From Serpens gallinarum (GTDB lineage: Bacteria > Pseudomonadota > Gammaproteobacteria > Pseudomonadales > Pseudomonadaceae): a stretch of 64,000 nt of DNA. Location of the stretch: the NCBI RefSeq assembly GCF_014836765.1, contig NZ_JACSQG010000002.1, positions 248,001-312,000 of the forward strand, written 5' to 3'. Made by a program: the position numbers and the translations under genes. The notes beneath the pieces were generated by a model. That model was not told where the DNA came from. It saw only the letters and a program-made list of their open reading frames with translations, and searched no databases. How positions within the stretch are numbered: position 1 is the first letter of the stretch; the number at the start of each line of letters is the position of its first letter. This document shows, one piece after another, positions 29,087 to 39,546 of the stretch.

Positions 29087-30082
29087 TCAGCGCTTGCGAT
29101 TGACGGCCAGCGCTGCACGAATCACGTCAGTGCCGATTTCGTCTTCATAGCGCTTCCAGACCGGCAGCATGGCCTGGCGCCAGGCTTCACGCTCCGCATC
29201 GCTGAGATCGATCACCTTGACCCGTCCGGCGGCCAGAACCTTCTGGCGGTCACGCGCATTCAGCGCTTCCGCCTCGGCATTCACCACATGGGTCACTTCA
29301 AGAATGATGTTGTCCAGCTCGCTGCGGATCGCATAAGGCAGGCTGTGCCAGAACGAGGTATTGGTGATCAGCATGTAGTGCAGCACGCCGTGGTTACTCT
29401 CGATGATATGAGACTGCACGGTATCGACCTTCTGGCTGACGATGTTCGACCAGGGGTTTTCCGCGCCTTGTACCTCGCCGCTTTCCAGTCCCTTGAACAT
29501 CTGTCCGAAGGCCAGGCGCACTGCCTGGGCGCCGATCGATTCGAATTGGCTTTCCAGCACGGCCGAGTTCTGGATGCGGAACTTTAATCCCTGGGCGTCC
29601 TTGGGGAGCCGTAAGGCGCGATTGGCCGACAATTGCTTGAGGCCGTTGCTCCAATAGGCCAGCCCGGTGATCCCGTGACTGGTCATGGAACGCAGCAGTT
29701 CCTGGCTTTTCTCGCGCTTGCCGAAACGCTTGACCGCTTCGGCGTCATCGAACAGGAACGGCAAGTCGAAGACCTGCAGCTGCTTGGTGTAACGGTCGAA
29801 TTTGGACAAGGACGGCGCGAGCAGCTCGACCTGGCCATTGAGCAATGCCTGCATCTCGTCGGCATCGCCGTAACGGGTCGAGTTGGGATACACCTCGACC
29901 CTGACCTTGCCGGCCAGGCGTTCTTCCGCGAGTTGCTTGAATAGCAGCGCGCCTTTGCCCTTGGGGGTGTCATCGGCCACCACATGGGCGAAACGGATCA
30001 GGATCGGCTGGCTCTCCTGAGCGTGCAGGGGGGTAATGATGGAGAGCGCCAGCAACGCGGCCACGAGACATGATGGGAGCAT
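29087..30082 (-). CDS. TRAP transporter periplasmic binding protein (DctP family)
   Basis: This is a periplasmic binding protein of the DctP/TAXI-unrelated TRAP class, usually specific for C4-dicarboxylates or sugar acids. The 331-residue product has a signal peptide (LVAALLALSIITPLHA) and the family features RFAHVVADDTPKGKGA, VEVYPNSTRYGD and the conserved arginine-containing KFRIQNSAVLESQF. I chose the ATG at 30082 for the signal peptide, with GGAAAA upstream. No DctQ or DctM gene is adjacent, so it must work with membrane subunits encoded elsewhere or in sensing. It lies between ppx and ppk. Confidence 0.85.
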   Translation of the reverse strand: MLPSCLVAALLALSIITPLHAQESQPILIRFAHVVADDTPKGKGALLFKQLAEERLAGKVRVEVYPNSTRYGDADEMQALLNGQVELLAPSLSKFDRYTKQLQVFDLPFLFDDAEAVKRFGKREKSQELLRSMTSHGITGLAYWSNGLKQLSANRALRLPKDAQGLKFRIQNSAVLESQFESIGAQAVRLAFGQMFKGLESGEVQGAENPWSNIVSQKVDTVQSHIIESNHGVLHYMLITNTSFWHSLPYAIRSELDNIILEVTHVVNAEAEALNARDRQKVLAAGRVKVIDLSDAEREAWRQAMLPVWKRYEDEIGTDVIRAALAVNRKR

Positions 30083-30559
30083 CTGGATTTTCCAGCCTAC
30101 ACAGTGACCAAGCCGGCAACGATCCGATAGCCGGCTTGCATCAAAAAATACGCGGATCGCGCGCACGCTGGCGTCCTGCTGGTGGACGTCGCTGATCCGG
30201 GAATGAGGCCGTTGCACCTGTGTGCAACGGCCGACTGCTGCCTGGCTTGTGGCCACGCAAGGTGGAGTTTTGGCCATTGGCCCAAAACGTGCCGTCTACT
30301 CGGTCACAGGTATGAGAAATGGCGCGCAAAACGGGCGGGATGACTTGAGCTAACCCGGCTTAGGGCGGGCTGTGGATTGCTGCGGCGAGCGGGCTTCATC
30401 ACGGGTTTCCAACCCTCGTCGTGGATAGTCCCGGCAGCGCAAGCCGCGGGATCCCTTTATGTGCCGGGCATCGAACCCGGCTGCTGCGGCCTTTACGTCA
30501 TCCCAGGGCTGAGGCGCGCTTAACCAGCCAAGGGCGCGACTTACGTCGCGCCCTGACGG
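30083..30559. other. Intergenic region between ppk and the TRAP protein gene
   Basis: No gene is supported in these 477 bases. They contain the promoter region of the TRAP binding-protein gene and several GC-rich palindromes. The clearest is GGGCGCGAC-TTAC-GTCGCGCCC at 30532-30553, just after the ppk stop codon on the minus strand; it lacks a U-run, so it is more likely an mRNA-end hairpin than a strong terminator. Confidence 0.5.
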
Positions 30560-32755
30560 TTAGCGTACTGTTAGCAGCGGCGTGCCAAGGCGATCCAGCA
30601 AAATGGCTTGGCTGTTGCGCGGGTGGGCATTGCCCGTCGGGCTGTTGCGCACGTAGCGGCCATCGGACTGCAGAATCCAGCTCTGGGTGTTGTCGGCGAG
30701 GTAGGTTTCCAGCTCCTTCTTGACCCGCAGGGTGAGCTTTTTACCTTCTACCGGGAAGCAAGTCTCGACGCGCTTGTCGAGGTTGCGCTCCATCCAGTCG
30801 GCACTGGCCAGGTAGATCAGCTCCTCGCCACCGTTGAGGAAGTAATACACTCGGCTGTGTTCCAGGAAGCGACCGATGATCGAGCGCACGTGAATGTTGT
30901 GCGACACCCCAGGAATGCCCGGGCGCAGGCAGCACATGCCACGCACGATCAGGTCGATCTTCACCCCGGTCTGGCTGGCCTTGTACAGCGCCTTGATCAT
31001 CTTCGGATCGGTCAGCGAGTTGACCTTGACGATAATGTGCGCGGGTTTACCCTCGCTGGCGTTCTGGGTTTCGCGCGTGATCAGGTCCAGCAAAGTTTTT
31101 TTCAGCGTGAAAGGCGCGTGCAGCAGTTTTTTCATGCGCAGCGTCTTGCCCATGCCGATCAACTGACTGAACAGCTTGGACACGTCCTCGCCGAGCGCCA
31201 CGTCGGCGGTCAGCAGGCTGTAGTCGGTGTACAGGCGGGCATTGCCGGCATGGTAGTTGCCGGTGCCCAGGTGTGCGTAACGGCGCAGTTCGCCGTTCTC
31301 GCGGCGCAGAATCAGCATCATCTTGGCGTGGGTCTTGAAGCCGACCACGCCATAGATCACCACCGCCCCGGCGGCTTGCAGGCGACTGGCCAACTGCAGG
31401 TTGGATTCCTCGTCGAACCGCGCGCGCAACTCGATCACCACGGTGACCTCCTTGCCGCTGCGCGCCGCATCGACCAGTGCGTCAACGATTTCCGAGTTGG
31501 CTCCCGAGCGGTACAGCGTCTGCTTGATCGCCAGCACGTTGGGGTCTTTGGCGGCCTGGCGCAGCAGGTCGATCACCGGCGTGAAAGACTCGTAAGGATG
31601 CAGCAGCAGGATGTCCTGCTTGGCGATCACGCTGAAAATGTTCTCGCTGTTCTGCAACAACTTGGGAATGGTTGGGGTGAACGGCGTGTACTGCAGGTTC
31701 GGCTGGCTGTCCAGGCAGGTGATGCTGAACAGGCGGGTCAGGTTGACCGGGCCGTTGACGCGGTACAGCTCGTTTTCCGCCAGGTTGAACTGCTTGAGCA
31801 GGTAGTCGGCCAGATGACTCGGGCAGGTGTCGGCCACTTCCAGGCGCACCGCATCGCCGTAACGACGCGACAACAGTTCGCCGCGCAAGGCGCGGGCCAG
31901 GTCTTCCACGTCCTCCGCATCCACCGACAGGTCGGCGTTGCGGGTCAGGCGAAACTGGTAGCAGCCCTTGACGCTCATGCCGTGGAACAGATCGTCGGCA
32001 TGGGCATGGATCATAGAGGAGAGGAACACGAAATTGTCACCCGCGCCGCCCACCTCTTCAGGAATGCGGATCACCCGTGGCAGCATGCGCGGCGCCGGCA
32101 GGATCGCCAGGCCTGAGTCGCGGCCGAAGGCATCGATGCCCTCCAGCTCGACGATGAAGTTCAGGCTCTTGTTGACCAGCAGCGGAAACGGATGGGTGGG
32201 ATCCAGGCCAATCGGCGTGATGATAGGCGCAATCTCGTTGCGAAAATAACGCCGCACCCAGGTTTTGATCTTGGGCGTCCAGTGCCGGCGGCGAATGAAA
32301 CGCACCTGCTGCTTGGCCAGCTCGGGAAGCAGCACATCGTTGAGAATCGCGTATTGCCGCTCGACTTGCCCGTGTACCACTTCCGCAATGAGCGCCAGTG
32401 CCTGATGGGGTTGCAGTCCATCGGCACCGGCCAGTTCGCGGGCAAAGGTGATCTGCTTCTTCAGCCCGGCGACGCGGATCTCGAAAAACTCGTCGAGGTT
32501 GCTGGAGAAGATCAGCAGGAATTTCAGACGTTCAAGCAGCGGCGTGGATTCATCCAGCGCCTGTTCCAGCACGCGGATGTTGAATTGCAACTGTGACAGC
32601 TCTCGGTGGATGTACAGGCTGCTGTCGTCCAGATTGGGAATCACCGGCGGCGCCTCGACCACGGCCGGCAGGTTGTCGGTGATCGTGACCGTTTCGACCA
32701 TCACCGCGGAGGCTGTGTCGAGTGGGATGCTGTCGGTGAGTCCTTCGCTGCTCAT
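30560..32755 (-). CDS. ppk: Polyphosphate kinase 1
   Basis: PPK1 polymerises the gamma phosphate of ATP into polyphosphate. The 731-residue protein shows the N-terminal [14 protein letters not shown] region near residue 47, the head and body domains and two phospholipase-D-like domains. The autophosphorylated His lies in [20 protein letters not shown] near residue 480, and the second active-site His near 640 in SRVYYF upstream context. Length is normal, with about 40 extra N-terminal residues. AGGAA precedes the ATG. It is 25 bases downstream of hemB on the same strand and may share its transcript. Confidence 0.95.
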   Translation of the reverse strand: MSSEGLTDSIPLDTASAVMVETVTITDNLPAVVEAPPVIPNLDDSSLYIHRELSQLQFNIRVLEQALDESTPLLERLKFLLIFSSNLDEFFEIRVAGLKKQITFARELAGADGLQPHQALALIAEVVHGQVERQYAILNDVLLPELAKQQVRFIRRRHWTPKIKTWVRRYFRNEIAPIITPIGLDPTHPFPLLVNKSLNFIVELEGIDAFGRDSGLAILPAPRMLPRVIRIPEEVGGAGDNFVFLSSMIHAHADDLFHGMSVKGCYQFRLTRNADLSVDAEDVEDLARALRGELLSRRYGDAVRLEVADTCPSHLADYLLKQFNLAENELYRVNGPVNLTRLFSITCLDSQPNLQYTPFTPTIPKLLQNSENIFSVIAKQDILLLHPYESFTPVIDLLRQAAKDPNVLAIKQTLYRSGANSEIVDALVDAARSGKEVTVVIELRARFDEESNLQLASRLQAAGAVVIYGVVGFKTHAKMMLILRRENGELRRYAHLGTGNYHAGNARLYTDYSLLTADVALGEDVSKLFSQLIGMGKTLRMKKLLHAPFTLKKTLLDLITRETQNASEGKPAHIIVKVNSLTDPKMIKALYKASQTGVKIDLIVRGMCCLRPGIPGVSHNIHVRSIIGRFLEHSRVYYFLNGGEELIYLASADWMERNLDKRVETCFPVEGKKLTLRVKKELETYLADNTQSWILQSDGRYVRNSPTGNAHPRNSQAILLDRLGTPLLTVR

Positions 32756-32780
32756 TTAGGTTCCTGTGTTACTGCTGTTA

Positions 32781-34194
<1,414 letters not shown>

Positions 34195-34854
34195 ATGCAC
34201 AAGAAAGTCGCTGTGATTCTGTCTGGCTGCGGTGTTTATGATGGCGCCGAGATCCATGAAAGCGTACTCACCCTGCTGCGCCTTGATCAGCGTGGCGCCC
34301 AGGTACAGTGCTTCGCACCGAATATTGCGCAGTTGCATGTCGTCGATCATCTCAGCGGCGACGAAATGTCCGAAAGCCGCAACGTCCTGGTGGAATCCGC
34401 ACGCATTGCTCGCGGCAAGATCAAAGATCTGCGCGAAGCCAAGATTGATGACTTCGATGCCCTGATTGTGCCGGGCGGCTTCGGCGCGGCGAAGAACCTC
34501 AGCGATTTTGCCGTCAGCGGTGCGCAGTGCACGGTGAATCCTGAGGTGCTGAGAGTTGCCCAGGGCTTCGCCAGCGCGGGCAAACCGGTGGGACTGATCT
34601 GCATCGCTCCGGCCATGGCGGCAAAGATCTATGGCGCTGGGGTGGTTTGCACCATTGGTACCGATGCGGATACGGCCACAGCGCTGGGCCAGATGGGCGC
34701 CGAGCACCAGGATTGTCCGGTCGAGGACATCATCGTCGACGAGCAACGCAAGCTGGTCACCACACCGGCCTACATGTTGGCCGAATCGATTAGCCAGGCT
34801 GCGTCCGGTATCAACAAGCTGGTGGATCGGGTCCTGGAGCTCAGCGAAGGTTGA
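34195..34854 (+). CDS. elbB: Isoprenoid biosynthesis glyoxalase ElbB
   Basis: This is a DJ-1/PfpI-superfamily protein with reported glyoxalase activity, linked in E. coli to isoprenoid yield. The 219-residue protein has the opening KKVAVILSGCGVYDGAEIHE, the nucleophile elbow with Cys in GLICIAPAMAAKIYG near residue 139 and an active-site Glu near the N-terminus. GGAG precedes the ATG. It is a single gene next to hemB, as in other Pseudomonas. The real substrate is uncertain. Confidence 0.9.
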   Translation: MHKKVAVILSGCGVYDGAEIHESVLTLLRLDQRGAQVQCFAPNIAQLHVVDHLSGDEMSESRNVLVESARIARGKIKDLREAKIDDFDALIVPGGFGAAKNLSDFAVSGAQCTVNPEVLRVAQGFASAGKPVGLICIAPAMAAKIYGAGVVCTIGTDADTATALGQMGAEHQDCPVEDIIVDEQRKLVTTPAYMLAESISQAASGINKLVDRVLELSEG

Positions 34855-34878
34855 TGGTGAACGCTGCGTCTGAAGAGC

Positions 34879-34900
34879 GACGGCCCTTGCGAGGGCCGTC
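34879..34900 (+). terminator. Hairpin after elbB
   Basis: GACGGCCCT-TGCG-AGGGCCGTC is a perfect 9-bp stem about 25 bases after the elbB stop codon. It lacks a U-run, so it may protect the mRNA end rather than stop transcription by itself. Confidence 0.5.
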
Positions 34901-35001
34901 AGCTGCAGGCCATTCCGGACAAACTGCCGGCTTGCTCTGCCGCGCCTCTTTTCAGTCGCGAGCCGTTAGGTGAACGTGGCGGCCTACTGTCGGAGCCGCC
35001 C

Positions 35002-35472
35002 ATGATCAGTCCATCCTGTGAACTCACACCCGAACTGCGCGAGGCCATCGGCCATTTTTTCGCGCGCATTCCGTTCAATCAGGTCCTGGGCATCGAAATT
35101 GACGAGTTGTCGTCAGCGCGGGTGACCATGCACCTGCCGATGCGCCCCGAGCTAATTGGTAATTTCGTGCAGGGCATCCTGCACGGCGGGGTGATCGCCA
35201 CCTTACTGGACGTGGCCGGCGGTGCCATGGCGTTGATCGGTGCCTGCGAGCGCCACGCCGGCCTGCCGGCGCAAGAACGCATGGCGCGGCTGTCGCGCTT
35301 GGGCACCATCGACCTGCGTATCGATTACCTGCGCCCCGGCCGCGGCCAGCTTTTTACCGCTCATGCCGTGCCGCTGCGCGCGGGTAACAAGGTTGCGGTG
35401 GTACGCAGCGAGTTGCATAACGAAGACGGCGTGCTAGTGGCGGTGGGTACTGGCACCTATTTGTGCGGGTAG
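35002..35472 (+). CDS. PaaI/YigI-family hotdog thioesterase
   Basis: This is a 156-residue single-domain hotdog protein. Typical features are HGGVIATLLDVAGGAMAL near residue 60, where the His and Gly lie at the start of the long helix and an Asp is the usual catalytic residue, and the strand TIDLRIDYLRPGRG near 104. The family hydrolyses medium-chain or aromatic acyl-CoAs; the substrate is unknown here. GGAG lies six bases before the ATG. It is the last core gene before the repeat-rich boundary of the flagellar block. Confidence 0.83.
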   Translation: MISPSCELTPELREAIGHFFARIPFNQVLGIEIDELSSARVTMHLPMRPELIGNFVQGILHGGVIATLLDVAGGAMALIGACERHAGLPAQERMARLSRLGTIDLRIDYLRPGRGQLFTAHAVPLRAGNKVAVVRSELHNEDGVLVAVGTGTYLCG

Positions 35473-35617
35473 GGTGCTATTTGGCCCCGCACAAACGTAC
35501 GGCGGCCTCGCCCGTTGCTGGATATTGGGGAAAGAAACACGGAGATCACCGGGCAGCCCGCATTCGCGGCGAGGGCGCGACTCCCACACCGAAAAGCCGT
35601 GCCCGGCACAGGTTCCG

Positions 35618-35759
35618 GTAGGGGCGAATTCATTCGCCTGGCATCGAGCGTTCCGGCACCTGCGGGGATGCGACGAACTACGCGGCTGATGCCTTTGTGC
35701 ATGTCGCAGCGGATGCGTGGGCTGAAGGTCATGCGCCAGGCGAATGAATTCGCCCCTAC
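35618..35759. repeat. 142-bp MITE-like element, copy A
   Basis: The element begins GTAGGGGCGAATTCATTCGC and ends with the exact reverse complement; the terminal inverted repeats are 25 bp and perfect. It has no coding capacity, though frames reading through it give a spurious peptide. A second copy of exactly 142 bp, about 88% identical by eye and in the same orientation, lies at 58120-58261. The two bracket the flagellar cluster. Confidence 0.85.
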
Positions 35760-35858
35760 AAAATCGCGTCATGCAGCGCCGAGTGGAAGGCGCGGCGCAG
35801 GCGTTGCGCCCGCCCTTGGGCTAGCAACGTTTAACGCAGACACAGCCGAACCGAACAC

Positions 35859-35924
35859 GGGACGCTCCGCGTCCCTTCTGAGGCGCACAGCGCCTCGGGC
35901 TGCATTCCCACGCGGAGCGTGGGA
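35859..35924. repeat. Cluster of three REP-like hairpins
   Basis: Three palindromes follow each other: GGGACGC-TCC-GCGTCCC, GAGGCGC-ACA-GCGCCTC and TCCCACGC-GGA-GCGTGGGA. This is the style of Pseudomonas REP sequences. The stretch 35473-35986 as a whole has no gene: it holds the MITE-like copy and these repeats, and forms the left boundary of the flagellar block. Confidence 0.7.
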
Positions 35925-35986
35925 GTGATCGACCTGGCCTTCTGGATTCCCGCCTTCGCGGAAGTAACGACTTATACAGCGCTTCC

Positions 35987-36718
35987 TTAGCGGAACGTGC
36001 TAGTCACTACGCCTTCGCCCGTCACTTGCGTCTCGATGATTTTTTCGCTGCTCTGATTACGCACCCTGATGAGGTCACCGGCGCTGCCGTTGCTCAAGGC
36101 CTCGCCTTGCGTCGCGGCTTCGATGCCGTCATGGGTGGCGACAATGGTTACCATCTGGCCACGCCGCACCAGCAAGGGCGCGCCGAGCAACCGCGGGCTG
36201 AGTACCTGGCCGGTGCGAATACGCCGCTTGGCGCTGAGGCCTTCGATGTCGGCAACTCGACCATAGAACCCTTGGCGATTCTTGCTGACACTTTGCCGGC
36301 GGGCGAGTACATCGTCGGCGCTGAGCGACTGGTCGCGTTCCAGAGTATGGCGGGCGACCAGCAGCCGTACGCTGATGTCGGCCTGGCTGGTCACGTTCAC
36401 GCTCCAGGCGGGCGCGGCGCACTCGATTCGGTAGCGTTGCCGACTGAGGAGTGCCGGGCGGGGTGACAGGTTATTGACCTGTAAGTCCTGCGTACAGACC
36501 GGCAATTTTTGCGTGCTGCTGGGCAGTGTGTTGTCCAGATGCAGGCGTGGCTGCTGCCAGCCATGCTGGCGGATCTCGTGATGCAGGAGCGGCTGTAAAT
36601 GATTGCGCAGCGCCTGATCAATCTGTTCGCTGACGCCGCCAGCCTGGCTTTGCGAAGCAAGCAACATGACCAGGCAGGCGGAAGCAACACTTCCGCTGCG
36701 GCGTCCTTTTGCCGTCAA
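35987..36718 (-). CDS. flgA: Flagellar P-ring assembly chaperone FlgA (lateral type)
   Basis: FlgA is a periplasmic chaperone that helps FlgI build the P ring. The product has a signal peptide (hydrophobic SVASACLVMLLASQSQA) and a C-terminal SAF domain with LLVRRGQMVTIVATHDGI and SAGDLIRVRNQSS. The start is uncertain: a TTG at 36718 gives a 243-residue protein with a proper signal peptide, while another TTG at 36778 gives 263 residues with a poor one; neither has a strong ribosome site. It diverges from flgB, and unlike the polar locus of Pseudomonas it has no flgM or flgN after it. Confidence 0.82.
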   Translation of the reverse strand: MTAKGRRSGSVASACLVMLLASQSQAGGVSEQIDQALRNHLQPLLHHEIRQHGWQQPRLHLDNTLPSSTQKLPVCTQDLQVNNLSPRPALLSRQRYRIECAAPAWSVNVTSQADISVRLLVARHTLERDQSLSADDVLARRQSVSKNRQGFYGRVADIEGLSAKRRIRTGQVLSPRLLGAPLLVRRGQMVTIVATHDGIEAATQGEALSNGSAGDLIRVRNQSSEKIIETQVTGEGVVTSTFR

Positions 36719-36801
36719 AGACGGAAATCCGCGTCCCCGACGATCGTCTGTAACGCTGATAAAGCCTAACAAAATCAATTACCTGCTAAATGATAGCGGA
36801 A

Positions 36802-36817
36802 TGGCATGAAAGCTGCT
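36802..36817 (+). promoter_or_regulatory. Putative sigma-54 promoter of the flgB operon
   Basis: TGGCATGAAAGCTGCT matches the -24/-12 consensus TGGCACG-N4-TTGCW closely, with the key GG and GC dinucleotides correctly spaced. The -12 element is about 36 bases before the flgB start codon. Sigma-54 control of the hook genes is usual for both polar and lateral systems; the activator (LafK or FleQ type) is not in this window. Confidence 0.65.
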
Positions 36818-36851
36818 GTCCACTCCCCAGTGACGGTTTTTTGGGGGAAGC

Positions 36852-37211
36852 ATGAGTATACGGATTGATGACGTGGTTGGGCTGCATGCCCATGCGCTCG
36901 AAGTGCGCATGCAGCGCAGCGAAATTATTGCCGCCAACCTGGCCAACGTAGACACCCCGGGCTTTCAAGCCCGCGATATTGACTTCGCCCGGGAAATGAG
37001 CCGCCTGGAAAGCAGTGCCGAACTGTCTCAGTCCAGCCTCGCTTCGCCGTTGCAGTACCGGGTGCCGTTCCAGGCGTCTCTGGATGGCAATACCGTGGAG
37101 CTGGGTGTCGAACAGGCCGAGTTCTCGCGTAACGCCATGGACTTCCAGACCAGCCTGACCTTCCTAACCATGAAATTTCGCGGCCTCAAGCAGGCCATTG
37201 AAGGACGTTGA
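36852..37211 (+). CDS. flgB: Flagellar proximal rod protein FlgB (lateral type)
   Basis: FlgB is a rod component joining the MS ring to the distal rod. The 119-residue protein has the axial-protein N-terminal signature EIIAANLANVDTPGFQARDIDF near residue 26 and the C-terminal helix FLTMKFRGLKQAIEGR. GGGGAAGC lies just before the ATG. It is the first gene of flgBCDEFGHIJKL; flgC follows two bases after the stop. Confidence 0.93.
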   Translation: MSIRIDDVVGLHAHALEVRMQRSEIIAANLANVDTPGFQARDIDFAREMSRLESSAELSQSSLASPLQYRVPFQASLDGNTVELGVEQAEFSRNAMDFQTSLTFLTMKFRGLKQAIEGR

Positions 37212-37213
37212 CG

Positions 37214-37642
37214 ATGGCCTTTGAATCCATTTACCGCATCGCCGGCTCAGCGATGAATGCCCAGACGGTACGCCTGAACACCGTGGCCAGTAACCTGGCC
37301 AACATCGATTCGGCGGCCACGTCCGCCGAGGATGTCTATCAGGCGCGCCGGCCACTGTTCGCCGCCGTGTACAACAACGATGAGCTGACGCGAGGCGTCG
37401 GCATGGGCGGTGCCCATGTACAGGTGCTCGATGTGGTCGCCGACCAGCGTGAGGCGGTGAAGCGTTACGAGCCCGGCAACCCCTTGGCGGGCGCCGATGG
37501 CTACGTCTTTTACCCGGCGGTCAATCAGATCGAGGAAATGACCGACATGATGTCGGCGACCCGCAGCTTCGAGACCAGCGTCGAAGTCCTCAATCGCCTC
37601 AAAAGCATGCAGCAGGGTCTGCTGCGTCTCGGAGAAGCCTGA
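37214..37642 (+). CDS. flgC: Flagellar rod protein FlgC (lateral type)
   Basis: FlgC is a proximal rod protein. The 142-residue product has the NTVASNLANIDSAATSAEDVYQ N-terminal motif and the C-terminal axial motif SATRSFETSVEVLNRLKSM. The ATG at 37214 has AAGGA eight bases upstream, within the flgB end. Its stop overlaps the flgD start (TGATG). Confidence 0.93.
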   Translation: MAFESIYRIAGSAMNAQTVRLNTVASNLANIDSAATSAEDVYQARRPLFAAVYNNDELTRGVGMGGAHVQVLDVVADQREAVKRYEPGNPLAGADGYVFYPAVNQIEEMTDMMSATRSFETSVEVLNRLKSMQQGLLRLGEA

Positions 37643-38307
37643 TGAGCGTTGATTCGATCAACTACTCGCGCAGTAGCGCGCTGACCAATGAAAACGCGCT
37701 GCCCAGTGCAGCAGTGGACCTCAGCGAATTGGGCGTGATGGAGAACAACTTCATCTCTCTGATGGTTGCGCAGATCCAGAACCAGGATCCGACCAACCCG
37801 GTGGACAGCAGCCAGTTCCTCCAGCAGTACGCCAGCATGTCGCAGGTCAAGAGCATGGAGAACATGGCCACCCTGCAGCAGAGCAGCCTGGTGCTGGCCG
37901 ACAATCTGCAGACCCTGACTGCTGCGGGACTGGTAGGTCAGGAAGTGTCGGTGAACGTAGAGAGCCTCGAGCTGAATGATCAGCCGGTCAACGGTCAGTT
38001 CACTCTGGATAACTACTCGGGCAAGACCAGCCTGCTGCTGACCGACTCCAATGGCACTGAAACCGTCATTCAGCTGGGTGAGCAGGCTGCCGGCAAGGTC
38101 GCCTATACCGTCGATCCTGTGGCGCTGGGCCTCAAGCCCGGCCAATACAGCATTCAGGCATTCAACGCCGACGATCAGCGCCTGACCGTCGAGGTCAACG
38201 GCCTGGTCAAGGATGTGCGCGTCAGCAACACCGGGCCGGTCCTCAACATCGCCGGCGCCGGCAGCGTGCCGTTCTACAACATCGTCGAGTTCGGCCAGCG
38301 CAGCTGA
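37642..38307 (+). CDS. flgD: Flagellar hook scaffold protein FlgD (lateral type)
   Basis: FlgD caps the growing hook and is discarded later. The 221-residue protein has the conserved N-terminal block FISLMVAQIQNQDPTNPVDSSQFLQQYA near residue 35, needed for cap function, and C-terminal tudor/FnIII-like domains. Its start overlaps the flgC stop by one base. Length is normal. Confidence 0.93.
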   Translation: MSVDSINYSRSSALTNENALPSAAVDLSELGVMENNFISLMVAQIQNQDPTNPVDSSQFLQQYASMSQVKSMENMATLQQSSLVLADNLQTLTAAGLVGQEVSVNVESLELNDQPVNGQFTLDNYSGKTSLLLTDSNGTETVIQLGEQAAGKVAYTVDPVALGLKPGQYSIQAFNADDQRLTVEVNGLVKDVRVSNTGPVLNIAGAGSVPFYNIVEFGQRS

Positions 38308-38336
38308 GCCTGATCCTATTCCGAGGAAAGATCGTC

Positions 38337-39533
38337 ATGAGCTTCAACATTGCCCTGACCGGCCTCAACGCCGTCACCGAACAACTGAATACTGTCAGTA
38401 ACAACATCGCCAATACCGGCACCACCGGCTTCAAGTCCTCGCGCACCGAGTTTGGCAGCGTCTATGCCGACACCCAGGCCATGGGCGTGGAGGTACTCGG
38501 CAACACCCAGAGCATCAGCCTCGGCGGCGCGCTGGTGAACACCGGCCGTACCCTGGATATGGCCATCTCCGGTGGCGGCTTCTTCGTGGTCAAGGGCACC
38601 AGTGGCGAGACTCAGTACACCCGTGCCGGGGTATTCGGCACTGATGCGGCCAACTACATCGTCAATGCCGCCGGGCAAAAGCTGCAGGGCTACCCCACCG
38701 ACGCCGACGGCAACCTGCTGACGGGTAGCTTGGGCGATCTGCGCATCAAGGCATCCACTCTGCCGGCCAAGGCGACCGACAGCTTGGAGTTCGTCGCCAA
38801 CTTGGATGCAAACGAGGTTCCACCAGCAGTGGCCTTCGATCCGGCTAATCCAGGCGATCCCAATGGGTACAACCACACCTATACAACCAAGGTGTACGAC
38901 TCGTTGGGTAAGGAGCATACCCTGACCCAGTACTTTGTTAATACTGGGGCCAATACATGGGACGCTCATTACTACCTCAATGGAGCTGCGATGACTCCGG
39001 CTTCGCAGGCGATAACCTTTAATACGGACGGCAGCCTTGATACGGGTGGGGCTGTAACCCTTGACGGTATTACGCCTCCCGGCGCTACTCCCTTGGAAAT
39101 CGTTATCGACTACACCGGCACCAGCCAGTATGGCACCGACTTCGGTGTCTCCACCAACCTGGCATCGGGCTACACCTCCGGTGAACAGACCGGCGTGGGC
39201 ATCGACAGCAAGGGCAATGTGTTCGTCAACTACAGCAACGGCCAGAGCCAGCAGCAGGGCCAGGTCGTGCTGGCCAGCTTTATCAACGCCGAAGGGCTGA
39301 AGAACGTCAGCGGCACCTCCTGGGTGGAAACCATCGACTCCGGCGCTGCGCTGATCGGCACTGCGGGCGTTGCCCAGTTCGGCAAGATCAACGCCGGGAC
39401 CCTGGAAAACTCCAACGTCGACCTGACTGAGGAACTGGTGACCTTGATGCAGGGCCAGCGCAACTACCAGGCCAACACCAAGGTGATCTCCACCCAGAAG
39501 GATCTCGACCAGATCCTGTTCAGCGCGATGTAA
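38337..39533 (+). CDS. flgE: Flagellar hook protein FlgE (lateral type)
   Basis: FlgE polymerises into the hook. The 398-residue product has the axial N-terminal motif TVSNNIANTGTTGFKSSRTEF near residue 23 and the C-terminal YQANTKVISTQKDLDQILFSAM. At 398 residues it is close to the lateral and enteric size and shorter than many polar Pseudomonas FlgE proteins. AGGAAAG precedes the ATG. It has a large Thr/Ala/Gly-rich middle, as expected for surface-exposed domains. Confidence 0.93.
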   Translation: MSFNIALTGLNAVTEQLNTVSNNIANTGTTGFKSSRTEFGSVYADTQAMGVEVLGNTQSISLGGALVNTGRTLDMAISGGGFFVVKGTSGETQYTRAGVFGTDAANYIVNAAGQKLQGYPTDADGNLLTGSLGDLRIKASTLPAKATDSLEFVANLDANEVPPAVAFDPANPGDPNGYNHTYTTKVYDSLGKEHTLTQYFVNTGANTWDAHYYLNGAAMTPASQAITFNTDGSLDTGGAVTLDGITPPGATPLEIVIDYTGTSQYGTDFGVSTNLASGYTSGEQTGVGIDSKGNVFVNYSNGQSQQQGQVVLASFINAEGLKNVSGTSWVETIDSGAALIGTAGVAQFGKINAGTLENSNVDLTEELVTLMQGQRNYQANTKVISTQKDLDQILFSAM

Positions 39534-39546
39534 GGCGGAATCATCC

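Noticed and set aside
30608-32116. 502-residue frame antisense to ppk
   Set aside because: Long only because of codon bias in ppk; no domain and no start signal.
35515-35928. Frame through MITE copy A giving a GEFIRLA...ANEFAPT peptide
   Set aside because: The peptide arises from the terminal inverted repeats; the same peptide pieces appear from copy B, so it is a repeat artefact.
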